DNA of 64,000 bases from Kitasatospora mediocidica KCTC 9733 (GTDB taxonomy: Bacteria; Actinomycetota; Actinomycetes; Streptomycetales; Streptomycetaceae): NCBI RefSeq assembly GCF_000744225.1, contig NZ_JQLN01000006.1, positions 558,001 to 622,000 of the forward strand, written 5' to 3'. Position 1 is the first letter of the stretch. Each line of letters starts with the position of its first letter. Both the position numbers and the translations under genes were made by a program. Under the pieces are notes generated by a model. That model saw only the letters and a program-made list of their open reading frames with translations, was not told where the DNA came from and made no database searches. Positions 7,812 to 16,975 of the stretch are shown here, one piece after another.

Positions 7812-8130
7812 GGTGAACTCCCCCTGGTCACGAGCGGTCCGTCGGCATCACCCTGATGCCGGTCCCGGAGGCCGCCCTCGTGCTTCAAATTGTACACCCA
7901 AACGCGACCAACGCCTTTCATTTTCCCTTCGAGCTGGCGAATGGCCTGTAAATCGAAGGGTTTGGGGAGTGTTGGCGCCCAGCCCGCGCGACACCGTCGT
8001 CCACCCTGACGACGGTGATCGCGTGGCAGGATCGGGCAAGCGCCTCGCAGACCGGCAAGCACGTGGTCTTCCTGCCGATCTGCCCGGCGATGGGTGACGA
8101 TCCGGGTTCTGCGAGAGGGTGTGAAGGTCT
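7812..8130. other. Intergenic region upstream of the SDR gene
   Basis: 319 bp, less GC-rich near 7885-7960. It serves as a divergent promoter region for the 50-aa gene (minus) and the SDR gene (plus). Frames that cross it lack starts with ribosome-binding sites; no gene supported. Confidence 0.4.
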
Positions 8131-8880
8131 GTGGCTACGCTCGCCGGTAAGGTCTGCGTGATCAACGGTGCCGCCAGTGCGATCGGCCAGGCGGTCGCCG
8201 GGCGGTTCGCGAGAGAAGGCGCCGTGGTCATCGGCGTCGACAAGGTCGAGCACTCGGTCGGGGAGCACGTGGTGCGGGCCGATCTCACCGATGAGTCCGA
8301 GGTCCAGCGGATGTACGAGGAGGTCGTCCGCCGCTACCGCCGCCTCGATGTCATCTACAACAACATGGGACTGATGGACCGTGGCGATCACTCGGCGCTC
8401 GACACCAGCCTCGACACCTGGCGCCTGGTCCACGACGCGAACCTGACCAGCATCTTCCTCGCCTGCAAGCACGGCATCCCGCACCTGCGGAACACCGAAC
8501 CGGCCGGCGGCTCCGTCATCAACGCCGCGTCGTTCCTGGCCGCCGTCGGGTCGGCGACGGCTCCCATGGCGTACGCCTCCGCCAAGGCCGCCGTGGTGCA
8601 GTTGACCAGAGACCTCGGCGTTCACCTCGCGCGGAGCGGGGTCCGCGTCAACGCGGTGCTGTTCGGGCCGATCGAAACCCCCGCCCAACGAGCGGTCTTC
8701 GACCGCGATCCGGGCGCGCTGGACAAGCGGTTGGTGCACTGGCCCACCGGGCGATTCGGCACACTGGAGGAAGCCGCCGGGGCGATCGCCTTCCTCGCCG
8801 GTGATGACGCCGGCTTCATCACCGGCGCCGCGCTGCCACTCGATGGCGGTATCACCGAAGCGTTCACCGTGCCGGAGTGA
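8131..8880 (+). CDS. Short-chain dehydrogenase/reductase
   Basis: 249 residues, the classical SDR length. The dinucleotide motif is atypical: NGAASAIG (12-19) in place of TGxxxGIG, and NNMG replaces NNAG. The catalytic region is intact, with Ser in INAASFLAAVG and the YASAK motif. The C-terminal GFITGAALPLDGGIT is the usual end of oxidoreductases of the FabG/BdhA kind. It starts with GTG after GAAGG. Acts on an unidentified alcohol/ketone with NAD(P). Monocistronic. Confidence 0.85.
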   Translation: MATLAGKVCVINGAASAIGQAVAGRFAREGAVVIGVDKVEHSVGEHVVRADLTDESEVQRMYEEVVRRYRRLDVIYNNMGLMDRGDHSALDTSLDTWRLVHDANLTSIFLACKHGIPHLRNTEPAGGSVINAASFLAAVGSATAPMAYASAKAAVVQLTRDLGVHLARSGVRVNAVLFGPIETPAQRAVFDRDPGALDKRLVHWPTGRFGTLEEAAGAIAFLAGDDAGFITGAALPLDGGITEAFTVPE

Positions 8881-9063
8881 AGGCTGAATGGCCGTCCGGG
8901 CCGTACTCAAGCCTTTTGACCGTCTGTCAGTACACATTCCACTGGAGCGCGAGCGGTCGGTGCCCGGGGAAGCCCAGGTCAGGGCCGACTGTCAGTGCTG
9001 CCCCCTAGTGTGGAAACAACGCTGGAGGGGACGCCGGAAAGGCGCCGAAAAAGGGGTGGAACC

Positions 9064-10155
9064 ATGTCTGCGAACAGGATCAACCACAAGGTCAACCACG
9101 TTTCGCTCGTGGTCGACAAGTCCGGCTCGATGCGTCAGCACGAGGCGCAGTTGGTCCGCGTGGTGGACGAGTTCGTGAAGGGCCTCCAGGAGGAGTCCGA
9201 CCGGCTCGGTCACGAGACCCGCATCAGCCTCTACGCCTTCGACCACGAGGTGCAGAACCTCGTCTGGGACATGGACGTCAAGCACCTGCCGTCCCTGCAG
9301 GGCCTCTACAAGGTCGACAACGGTGCGACGGCGCTGATCGAGGCGGCCGTGAAGTCCGTCGACGACCTGACGAACATCTGGGAGGGGTACGGGGAACACT
9401 CCTTCCTCCAGGTCGTCGTCACCGACGGCGAGGAGAACGCCTCCGGTTGCTCGGAGACCGGCCAGATGCACACCCGGATGAAGGGAAAGCAGGGCACCGC
9501 CGTCCTGCGCAGCTGGATGGACCGCATCCACGGCGCCATGGACAACCTGCCGGACCACTGGACCTCGGCGATCCTGGTCCCCAACTCCCTGGCCAAGCGC
9601 ACCGCCCAGGAGTACGGCTTCCCCGCAGGCAACATCGCGATCTGGGACGCGGACTCCAGTCAGGGCGTCGAGGAGGCCATCGGCACCGTCAAGGCGGCTG
9701 CCACGAGCTTCCTGCGCGGCCGCGAACAGGGCGTGCGCGGTACCAGGAACCTGTTCGCCATGGGCCAGGACCTGAGCGCCGCCGACGTGACGGCCAACCT
9801 CGACGCCCTGGACAGCGGCAAGTACATCCTGGTCCCGGTCGACCAGCAGCTGCCGATCCGCGAGTTCGTCACCACCGCCGGGCACCTGTACAAGACCGGC
9901 TGCGCCTTCTACGAGCTGTCCAAGCGCGAGAAGATCCAGGGCAACAAGCAACTCGCCGTGGCGGAGAAGGACCCGGCCACCGGCCGGATGACGGGCAACG
10001 TGTTCTCGGGCCCGGCGGCCCGTCGCCTCCTCGGCCTGCCGACGTCGGAGGCGACGGTGAAGCCGGGTGACAACCCGTCGTACACCGTGTTCGTCCAGTC
10101 GACCTCCGTCAACCGGAAGCTGGTGCCGGGCACCAAGCTGCTCGTCCTCCTGTAG
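9064..10155 (+). CDS. von Willebrand factor A-domain protein
   Basis: 363 residues. The N-terminal vWA domain (about 10-200) has a complete metal-ion site: DKSGSM at 18-23, the T of DNGATALI, and TDGEEN further on. The C-terminal 110 residues form a second, unnamed domain (from KYILVPVDQQLPIREFVTTAG to TKLLVLL). No signal peptide, so cytosolic. vWA proteins of this kind usually serve as scaffolds or chaperone-complex subunits. It stands alone between the SDR and a convergent DyP gene, with no MoxR-type ATPase nearby. Role unknown. Confidence 0.8.
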   Translation: MSANRINHKVNHVSLVVDKSGSMRQHEAQLVRVVDEFVKGLQEESDRLGHETRISLYAFDHEVQNLVWDMDVKHLPSLQGLYKVDNGATALIEAAVKSVDDLTNIWEGYGEHSFLQVVVTDGEENASGCSETGQMHTRMKGKQGTAVLRSWMDRIHGAMDNLPDHWTSAILVPNSLAKRTAQEYGFPAGNIAIWDADSSQGVEEAIGTVKAAATSFLRGREQGVRGTRNLFAMGQDLSAADVTANLDALDSGKYILVPVDQQLPIREFVTTAGHLYKTGCAFYELSKREKIQGNKQLAVAEKDPATGRMTGNVFSGPAARRLLGLPTSEATVKPGDNPSYTVFVQSTSVNRKLVPGTKLLVLL

Positions 10156-10203
10156 GCGCGAACGGCGTGCGGGTTGCTGCGGTGGTCCGGGCCTGCGACC
10201 CCG

Positions 10204-11418
10204 TCAGGTCCAGAGCCGGTCGCCGAGCGACCCGCCGTCGGCGGCGCCGGGCAGCACATAGGCCACGGCCGAGGCCTGGTGCTGCAGGAAGGGGGCGAGG
10301 GCGTCGCGGGTGGCCAGCCGGTCCTGGACCCGGACGAACTGGCCCGGGTCGCGCATGAAGGCGCAGAAGAGCAGACCCCGGTCGGCGGGGCCGTCGTCGT
10401 AGCTGTAACTGCGCCGGAGCATCCGCGCGCCGCCGTCCAGGCGGGGGCTGGTGAGGCGGACGTGGGCGTCGGCGGGGATGACGTAGGAGCCGTCGGGGTT
10501 CTTGGCGTAGATGTCCGGGTCGTCGTGCTCGGCCGTGCCGGTCAGCGGGACGCCGTCGCCCGCCCGGCGGCCGATCATCCGCTCGCGCCGGTCGCCGGGC
10601 AGGGCGGCGAAACCCGCGACGTCCATCCGGATCCGGCGGTAGACCAGGACGGTGCCGTTCTGGTGCGCCCCGGGCGGGCCCCAGACGAACTGCTCGTCCT
10701 GTGCCGCGTCGGGGTTGGCGGTGCCGTCCTTGAAGCCGAACAGGTTGCGCGGGGTGGTGCCGGGTGCGGTCGGGGACAGGAAGCCGGACTGGGTCCAGCG
10801 GGGCAATGCCCCGGCCGACCGCGCTGCCGTGCCGACGAGTTCGGCGACGACGGTCAGCGTCCAACGGTCGGCAGCGCACAGCTGGACCAGGAGGTCGCCG
10901 CCGCCGCGCGCCGGGTCCAGCCGGTCGCCGGGGAAGGCCGGCAGCTCGGCGAACCCGGCGGGCACGTCGAGCGAGAGCCGGGTGGCGAGCGCGGGGCCGA
11001 CGCCGACCAACGAACTGAGCCGGGTCGTGCCACCGCCAGCCAGCCGAAGATCCGACGGGGCCTCGGAGCCCGCGTCGGCCAGCGTCCGGGTCAGCGCGTC
11101 GAGGACGCCGCGCAGGGTCTGCCGGCCGGCGGCGACCGTGGTCTGCGGCAGGTCGAAGGCGAGCAGCTGGGTGGCCGGCTGCTGAGAGGTCGTCACACCG
11201 GCCTGCCGGGGCCCGTGAAAGGGGACCGCCGCACCCTCGGGTGGCGGTGCGGCCGACCGCCCGTGACGGGCCGTCAACTCCTTGTGCGCCAGCTCGTCGG
11301 CGGCCGCGCCGATCCCGGCGGCCAGCACCGCGCCGGCGGCCAGCAGCGCGCCGCGCCGGCCCAGAACGGTCGCGGCGGGTGGCAGCGGATCCTGCGCGTT
11401 TTCCGGTTCGGCGGGCAT
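10204..11418 (-). CDS. Tat-exported Dyp-type haem peroxidase
   Basis: 404 residues. The N-terminus has a twin-arginine signal (VLGRRGALLAAGAVLAAG) with an Ala-rich core. The mature part carries the family hallmark GFKDGTANP, the expected proximal His region (DAHVRLTSP) and a conserved distal Arg region, and it ends GGSLGDRLW. It is closest in layout to EfeB/TatA-type B/A-subfamily DyPs that use H2O2 to oxidise dyes, lignin-like phenols or porphyrin. No EfeO/EfeU genes are adjacent. It is divergent from the beta-helix lipoprotein gene, with only 29 bp between them. Confidence 0.9.
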   Translation of the reverse strand: MPAEPENAQDPLPPAATVLGRRGALLAAGAVLAAGIGAAADELAHKELTARHGRSAAPPPEGAAVPFHGPRQAGVTTSQQPATQLLAFDLPQTTVAAGRQTLRGVLDALTRTLADAGSEAPSDLRLAGGGTTRLSSLVGVGPALATRLSLDVPAGFAELPAFPGDRLDPARGGGDLLVQLCAADRWTLTVVAELVGTAARSAGALPRWTQSGFLSPTAPGTTPRNLFGFKDGTANPDAAQDEQFVWGPPGAHQNGTVLVYRRIRMDVAGFAALPGDRRERMIGRRAGDGVPLTGTAEHDDPDIYAKNPDGSYVIPADAHVRLTSPRLDGGARMLRRSYSYDDGPADRGLLFCAFMRDPGQFVRVQDRLATRDALAPFLQHQASAVAYVLPGAADGGSLGDRLWT

Positions 11419-11447
11419 AGGGCTATTGGAGACGATAGAAACCTGTC

Positions 11448-12830
11448 ATGCAAATGCTGTGTGCTGAGCCCGTGTTGATTCGCCATCAGATCCGACCGGC
11501 GGGGCCGCGGGCGGTGGCGGCGCGGGCGGCGGTGCGCCTGTCGGTCCTGGTCGCGGCGATGGTGCTGGCGGCCGCCGGGTGCTCCTCGGCGGGTTCGGGC
11601 TCCGCGGACGCGCGGCACCCGGACGGGACGGTCCTGCGGGTGCCGCAGGAGTTCCACACGGTGCAGCAGGCGGTGGAGGTGGCCCGCCCGGGTGACACCG
11701 TGCTGATCGGCCCGGGTGTGTACCAGGAGAGCGTGCAACTCACCAAGCCCGACGTGGTGCTGCGTGGAACCGACCGGAACACGGTGGTCTTCGACGGCGG
11801 CGTGCGCCTGGTCAACGGCATCACGGTGACCGGCGCCGGCTCGGTGGTGGAGAACCTCACCGTGCACGGGTACCTGGCCAACGGCGTGCTGTTCACCGGC
11901 GTCACCGACCAGAAGCTGCAGCAGCGCGGGGCCGGCGGCTCGGCCTACAACCCGCTGGACACCGCCCGCTTCCCGGCCGTCCAGGGCTTCCGGGCGAGCC
12001 GGGTGACCTCCTACGACAACGGCCTGTACGGCATCTACGCCTTCGACGCGCACGGCGGCGTGATCGAGGACTCCTACGCCTCGGGGCAGGCCGACTCGGG
12101 CATCTACGTCGGCCAGTGCCGGCCGTGCGACACCCTGGTGCGCGGCAACACGATGGAGCACAACGCGGTCGGCATCGAGCTCACCAACGCCTCCGAGGGC
12201 CTGTCGGTGCTCGGCAACCTGGTGACCGGCAACCGGGTCGGCGTCACGGTCAACTCCAACGACCAGGAGGCGCTCGCCCCGCAGCACGGCGCGGTGATCG
12301 CGGGCAATGTGGTCGCCGACAACAACGCCGCCGACACGCCGGAACAGGCGGACGGGGGCTTCGGGATCGGCATCGGCATCGGCGGTGGTACCGGGGACCG
12401 GGTGCAGCGCAACCTGGTGCAGGGCAACACGGCGGTCGGCGTGGTCGTCACCGACCCGCCCGGGCACCCGGCGAGCGACGACCGGGTCGAGGGCAACCGG
12501 GTCACCGGCAACGGCGCCGACCTGGTGCTGGCCGCCGCCGACCCCAGCAACTGCTTCGACGGCAACCAGCCCGTCATCCAGAGCCCGGACGGCCTGGAGC
12601 ACCTCGCGGCCTGCGGGGCGGGCGTCCGGGGCACCCTGCCGACGGGCCGGGCGGCCGCGGTGCAGGCGCCGCCCGGAGTGCCGTTCAGCCAGGTGCCGGC
12701 GCCGCCCGCGCAGCCGTCGATGCCGGACGCGACGGTCCCGGCCGTGCCGGCGACCGGGCTGCCGGGGACCGTGGATCCGGACGCCTATCCGCTCCCGACG
12801 GACGCCACAGCCGTGCCGCGGGCACGCTGA
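11448..12830 (+). CDS. Right-handed beta-helix (NosD/pectate-lyase-like) lipoprotein
   Basis: 460 residues. The N-terminal signal ends in a lipobox (VLAAAGC, Cys about 44). This is followed by FHTVQQAVEVARPGDTVLIGPGVY, the usual entry to a parallel beta-helix, and many short turns with N-rich ladders (NLTVHGYLANGV, GNTMEHNAVGIELTN, GNLVTGNRVGVTVN, GNRVTGNGADLVL). The Pro/Ala-rich tail (about 400-460) may span the wall. It probably binds or cleaves extracellular polysaccharide. The first ATG lacks a Shine-Dalgarno site; a GTG at 11472 is an alternative start. Confidence 0.75.
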   Translation: MQMLCAEPVLIRHQIRPAGPRAVAARAAVRLSVLVAAMVLAAAGCSSAGSGSADARHPDGTVLRVPQEFHTVQQAVEVARPGDTVLIGPGVYQESVQLTKPDVVLRGTDRNTVVFDGGVRLVNGITVTGAGSVVENLTVHGYLANGVLFTGVTDQKLQQRGAGGSAYNPLDTARFPAVQGFRASRVTSYDNGLYGIYAFDAHGGVIEDSYASGQADSGIYVGQCRPCDTLVRGNTMEHNAVGIELTNASEGLSVLGNLVTGNRVGVTVNSNDQEALAPQHGAVIAGNVVADNNAADTPEQADGGFGIGIGIGGGTGDRVQRNLVQGNTAVGVVVTDPPGHPASDDRVEGNRVTGNGADLVLAAADPSNCFDGNQPVIQSPDGLEHLAACGAGVRGTLPTGRAAAVQAPPGVPFSQVPAPPAQPSMPDATVPAVPATGLPGTVDPDAYPLPTDATAVPRAR

Positions 12831-12855
12831 CCGGTCGTCGGTCGACGGCGGGTCA

Positions 12856-13680
12856 TCAGTCGGTGGCCCACGGCGCTTCCGGCAGCTTGGCGGCGGCGTC
12901 GTGCCCGGCGAACTCCAGGGTGGTCGGGGTGCCCAGGCCCGGCATCCGCATCGTCACCCTGCGCAGTCCGCCGTTGCCGTCCACCCAGTAGGTCAGCGGG
13001 GACTTCCCGCCGTCCGGGCCCGTGCCGGGGGTGGTGCCCTCGGCACGCGGGCCGGACAGCTTGTCGTAGTCGCGGCCGTCGATCCGGTCGCGGCCCAGCC
13101 AGCGGGCTCCGGACTGGGCGAGCAGCAGCGGGTTGTCGGGGCGGTCCGCGCCCAGCGAGAGCAGCAGTTGGAGCCCGGCGTCCAGCGGATCGGTCGTGTA
13201 GGAGCGCGGCGACCAGCCGGAGCGGGGGATGTGCTCGGCCTGCTGCCAGGGCGGGCTGCCGTCCAGCGCGGGGGCCAGGCCGAGGCCGTCGGTGTCCCAG
13301 ACGATCAGGCCGTGGTCGAGCTGGCCGGAGGGCGACGCGGACGAGCCGGACGAGCCGGACGCCCCGGTGGTCCGGTAGCTCCCGACGGCGTGGTGCGTGC
13401 GATAGTCCACCACCCCGCTGACCCGTAGCACCACGCCGCCGCCCTCCGCGGCCGTCAGGGTCACCGTCACGGGGCTCGCCTGGTACAGGTCCAGTCGTGA
13501 CAGCGCCAGCCGTGACGCCTCGTCCATCGTCACCGGCCGCTCACCGCCGCCGCCGCCGGACAGGCCCCGGTAGGCGGCCACGCCACCCACCACCGCGCCG
13601 CACACCGCGAGCGCGACCAGCGCCCGGAGCCGGCCGGTCCGGCGTGGCGCAGGGGCGTCGATCCTGGTCTTGCGAGCCAT
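12856..13680 (-). CDS. Membrane-anchored extracytoplasmic protein
   Basis: 274 residues. A basic N-terminus (MARKTRIDAPAPRRTGRLR) leads into one membrane helix (ALVALAVCGAVVGGVAAY) and then an extracytoplasmic domain with a Gly/Ser-rich insert (about 108-118). The ending, with residues such as YWVDGNGGLRRVTMRMPGLG, is reminiscent of LolA/LppX-like open beta barrels, but I cannot assign a family. It lies between the convergent lipoprotein gene and the wall-anchored protein. Function unknown. Confidence 0.65.
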   Translation of the reverse strand: MARKTRIDAPAPRRTGRLRALVALAVCGAVVGGVAAYRGLSGGGGGERPVTMDEASRLALSRLDLYQASPVTVTLTAAEGGGVVLRVSGVVDYRTHHAVGSYRTTGASGSSGSSASPSGQLDHGLIVWDTDGLGLAPALDGSPPWQQAEHIPRSGWSPRSYTTDPLDAGLQLLLSLGADRPDNPLLLAQSGARWLGRDRIDGRDYDKLSGPRAEGTTPGTGPDGGKSPLTYWVDGNGGLRRVTMRMPGLGTPTTLEFAGHDAAAKLPEAPWATD

Positions 13681-13737
13681 CCGGTCGCCTTCTCTCGTCG
13701 GTCCTAGGAGCTGCAGTCGGTCGATCGGTCACACAGT

Positions 13738-13776
13738 CGGGCGGGCCCACCGGCCGGTGGCCGAGGAACCCGCCCG
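13738..13776 (-). terminator. Composite hairpin after the wall-anchored protein gene
   Basis: Outer stem CGGGCGGG/CCCGCCCG (13738-13745, 13769-13776) encloses a 14-bp palindrome CCACCGGCCGGTGG. It lies 24 bases beyond the stop at 13800. Confidence 0.4.
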
Positions 13777-13799
13777 ATCCGCTCCAGGACTCCTGGGCC

Positions 13800-16613
13800 C
13801 TAGTCCTGCTGCGCCGGCGTCCTGCGCCTGCGCATCACCACGAGCACCGCCGCGCCGAGGCCGGTCAACGCGGCACCGCCGGCCAGGGCCAGCGGAACCG
13901 CCTCGCTCATGCCGGTGAAGGCCAGGTGCGAGCCGGGCGGGGTGCCCGGGCCGGGCGCCACCGGTCCCGGTGTGGTCGGGGTCGGCGTCGGGGGCTGGTC
14001 CGGCGTCGGTGTCGGGGTCGGTGCCGGCGTGGGGCTCGGCGTGGGCGTCGGGGTCGGTGTCGGGGTGACGATCTTCTGGTTGACCGCCGTCACCGAGACG
14101 CCGGTGGAGAGGTCGTCGGCGTCCAGCACCAGCGGACCGAAGACCGTCGAGTCCGGCGCGCTGTAGCCGGCTGGCGGGCTGACCTCCTGCCAGTAGTACG
14201 TTCCCACCGTGCCGTTGCCCTGGCAGATGCCGTCGGCCCCGGTGGTGCAGGGGCTGCCGACCTTGGTGTCCGGCTTCGACCCGGTGGCCTGCAGACCGGT
14301 GGTGCCGTTGCTCTCCTTCCAGAGCTGGAACGTCGCCCCGGGCAGCGCGTTGCCGTCCTGGTCGTGCTTGACCACGCGAAGCACGCCCTCCTGCTGACGG
14401 AAACCGAAGTCGTAGGTGTGGTTGTTCTCGCCGGGGCCGCCCGTGGTCAGCGCCTTCACGGGGTACGCCGTACCGGGCGGCACGGTGCCCTTGGAGTCGA
14501 TGAAGTGGTTGGTCCCGACGTCCGCGTCGGTCGGCACCCACTCGTAGAGCGGTCCGCCCTTGGCGTAGTCGGCCGGCGCGTCGAGCTTGATGGTGTAGTC
14601 GGTCTTCGGCTTGAGCCCGCCGGTGACGTCGGAGTCGTCGAAGTAGTACTCCCCTCGCGCCGTCGTCTTCGTCGTGCCGACCAGCTTGCCCGCCCCGTCG
14701 TACAGGTGGATGGTCACACCGGGCACGGGCAGCCGGCCCGGGTCCTGGATGCCGGTGCGCTGCGGGTCGTACCAGACCCGGTTGCCGATCTGCAGCGGCG
14801 CCTGGTCGCAGAGCACCTCCAGGTCGCCCATCGAGGCACCCTTGCCGAACGCCGAGTTGGCGCCCGCCGGGTTGAGCCGCAGGCCGTCCGGCGGGTGCTG
14901 CTTGCCGTCCCGCCCGACGAAGGCGGTGCCGGTCCCGAAGGCCGTGCTGTTGGGGTCGAAGCTGGAGACCGCGATGCTGTCCTCCACCTTGGAGAGCGCC
15001 ATCCCCGCGAACGCGGCGTTGCGGTGGGCCCCCAGCCGGCTGTTGTCGAAGAACCGGGTACCCCGGGGGGAGAGCCCGCAGCCGTCGTTGGTGTCCATCA
15101 CGTACGTCCCGCCCGACAGGCAGGCCTTGTTCAGGTCTCCGCCCGACAGCACCAGCCCGGGGGTTCCCGGCGTGGGGCCGGCCGGTGCGCGGTCGGCGAA
15201 CCGGTCGCGGAAGGCCAGCAGCATCGAGCCGTCGGTCTCGAAGCTGATCTCGCCCAACTCCGGTTCCGGCTGGGCCAGGTAGCTCGTGCAGGCTTGGCCG
15301 TTCTGCGAGGTCGGCCAGGTGTTGGTCCAGGGCCACCACCCCGTGCCGCCGTCGCACGCGCCCGAACCGACCGTGGACTGCCGGGGGTAGTTCAGCGGCT
15401 GGTCCAGCACCGGCTTGCCGAAGGCCCCGGTGGCGAGGTTGAACGGCATGACCACCACGCGCATGTCGGAGGTCTTGCCGGTGGACTCGCCGGAGCAGAC
15501 ACCGCCGACGTAGCCGAGCCCGTCCTGCATGCCGAGGCCGAACGGTCGCCAGTCCACGGCCGCCGGGCAGCCCGGGTCCGGGATGCCGAAGGCGGCCTTG
15601 GGCGCCGCGGCGGTCGTGGCGGTGGCGTCGTACTCGTAGAGCTTGCGGTTGTCGAGGTTGACGACGAACAGGGAGGAACCGTCGTCGGTGACCTTGATGC
15701 CGCCCAGGCTCTCCTTGCCGGGCGCGGCGAGGAAGGCGTCATCGGTGCCCGGGCTGTGCGCCGTGGTGCCCGCGTCCGGGACCACGGTGAAGAGCGAGGT
15801 CTTCTTCGCCGCGATGTCGGTCACGTAGATGCCGCCGGCTCCACCCGGACCGTAGTCCGTGGTGCGCTTGGCCACCGCGGAGGAGAAGACCCGCTTGTCG
15901 GCCTTGTTCCAGGCGATGCCGTACAGCGTTCCGGTGTCGGCGTTGGTGGCGATGTCGGTGACGTTGACACCACCCGCGCCGTCCTGGCCGCGCGTGTCGT
16001 AGGGGAAGGAGACCAGCGTGCGCTGGGATCCGCCCTCCCGAGTAGCGGGCTGACAGGTCGTCACCAGCGGTGCGTTCTTCTGGCAGTAGTCGCCGGGGCT
16101 CCACAGACCGGTGGTGTAGGAGGCGTTCTTCTGGCCGGAGAGGTCGACGAACTCCTCGTTGCTGCTCAGCTGGGTCGGCGCGCCGTCCAGGCCCTGCCGC
16201 GAGGCGAAGGCCGGGAAGAGCACACCGGGTTGCGGATTCACCACCTGCACACGGTACTTGCCGCCGGTGGCCTTGCTCTGCGCCGGCGCCAGAGTGACCG
16301 TACCGTCGGCGGCCGTGACCCCGTCGACGGTGGTGCCGGCGTCATCGGTCAGGGTCACCGTGACACCGCCGAGGCCCGGCTCGAGTCCGGGTGTCCACAC
16401 GCCGGTGTCGTCCACGGCCCGGATCACCCGGACCGTCACCGTGCCGTCCCCGGCCTGCGGGTACGCTGACGGCGCCAACAGCAGCGAGCAGCTGCCGAGC
16501 CCCACCGTGAGGGCCGCGAGAGCGCCCAGGGTGCGTAGGCCGAACACCCCCGATCGTCGCCCCGCGCCGGGCCCTTGAGTGATGCCGTTCGTTTGTTCAG
16601 TTGTGCGTGTCAT
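13800..16613 (-). CDS. Large LAxTG cell-wall-anchored protein with SdrD-B-like and SpaA-like domains
   Basis: 937 residues. It has a long signal peptide, then an N-terminal Ig-like region (TVTVRVIRAVDDTGVWTPGLEPGLGGVTVTLTD) and a large central beta-propeller-like part (about 150-590). An SdrD-B-type domain follows (IGNRVWYDPQRTGIQDPGRLPVPGVTIHLYD), then a SpaA-like Ig domain (VKHDQDGNALPGATFQLWK, YYWQEVSPPAGY). The Pro-Thr stalk at about 835-890 leads to the sorting signal LAFTG, a hydrophobic helix and an RRRR tail. LAxTG is the motif used by class E sortases of Streptomyces. The product should be an aerial-surface or adhesion protein. No sortase gene is in the window. Confidence 0.85.
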   Translation of the reverse strand: MTRTTEQTNGITQGPGAGRRSGVFGLRTLGALAALTVGLGSCSLLLAPSAYPQAGDGTVTVRVIRAVDDTGVWTPGLEPGLGGVTVTLTDDAGTTVDGVTAADGTVTLAPAQSKATGGKYRVQVVNPQPGVLFPAFASRQGLDGAPTQLSSNEEFVDLSGQKNASYTTGLWSPGDYCQKNAPLVTTCQPATREGGSQRTLVSFPYDTRGQDGAGGVNVTDIATNADTGTLYGIAWNKADKRVFSSAVAKRTTDYGPGGAGGIYVTDIAAKKTSLFTVVPDAGTTAHSPGTDDAFLAAPGKESLGGIKVTDDGSSLFVVNLDNRKLYEYDATATTAAAPKAAFGIPDPGCPAAVDWRPFGLGMQDGLGYVGGVCSGESTGKTSDMRVVVMPFNLATGAFGKPVLDQPLNYPRQSTVGSGACDGGTGWWPWTNTWPTSQNGQACTSYLAQPEPELGEISFETDGSMLLAFRDRFADRAPAGPTPGTPGLVLSGGDLNKACLSGGTYVMDTNDGCGLSPRGTRFFDNSRLGAHRNAAFAGMALSKVEDSIAVSSFDPNSTAFGTGTAFVGRDGKQHPPDGLRLNPAGANSAFGKGASMGDLEVLCDQAPLQIGNRVWYDPQRTGIQDPGRLPVPGVTIHLYDGAGKLVGTTKTTARGEYYFDDSDVTGGLKPKTDYTIKLDAPADYAKGGPLYEWVPTDADVGTNHFIDSKGTVPPGTAYPVKALTTGGPGENNHTYDFGFRQQEGVLRVVKHDQDGNALPGATFQLWKESNGTTGLQATGSKPDTKVGSPCTTGADGICQGNGTVGTYYWQEVSPPAGYSAPDSTVFGPLVLDADDLSTGVSVTAVNQKIVTPTPTPTPTPSPTPAPTPTPTPDQPPTPTPTTPGPVAPGPGTPPGSHLAFTGMSEAVPLALAGGAALTGLGAAVLVVMRRRRTPAQQD

Positions 16614-16975
16614 CCCCTGCTCTCATCGTTCAGATGGTCGGCTGACCGACTTCATGAGGGAGTGCATGGACATGGCGGATAACCGCCTTGCGGGCGAGCT
16701 TAAGGGGGATTTAGGCAAGATCGTGCGGGAACGGAGAATTAATGTGCAGCTGCATCGAGGTGTGACCTCGGTGTGGGTTCTCGTTGATCCAACGGTGTGC
16801 AACGTGATCTTTAAGCTCTTCGTGCCGGGTGGCCGGCCGGGACCTGGGCGTGTCGCGGCTCATGACCACGGTTCAGAAGCCTCACCCGCAGGCGGCCGGA
16901 CACGCGCACGCGGGCGGTTGCGACGGCACCCCAGCGGATTCGGATCACCGGGTCGGTCTGGGATACCTTCCCCCG
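16614..16975. other. Intergenic region between wall-anchored protein and glycosyltransferase genes
   Basis: 362 bp. The part at 16665-16830 is noticeably poorer in GC than its surroundings. Reading frames crossing it lack family resemblance. It should hold the promoter of the minus-strand wall-protein gene and that of the glycosyltransferase, which may be leaderless (GATACC box about 11 nt before the ATG). Confidence 0.4.

Noticed and set aside
13497..16469. 990-residue plus-strand frame opposite the wall-anchored protein
   Set aside because: Antisense shadow; the minus-strand protein has signal peptide, domains and sorting signal in the right order.
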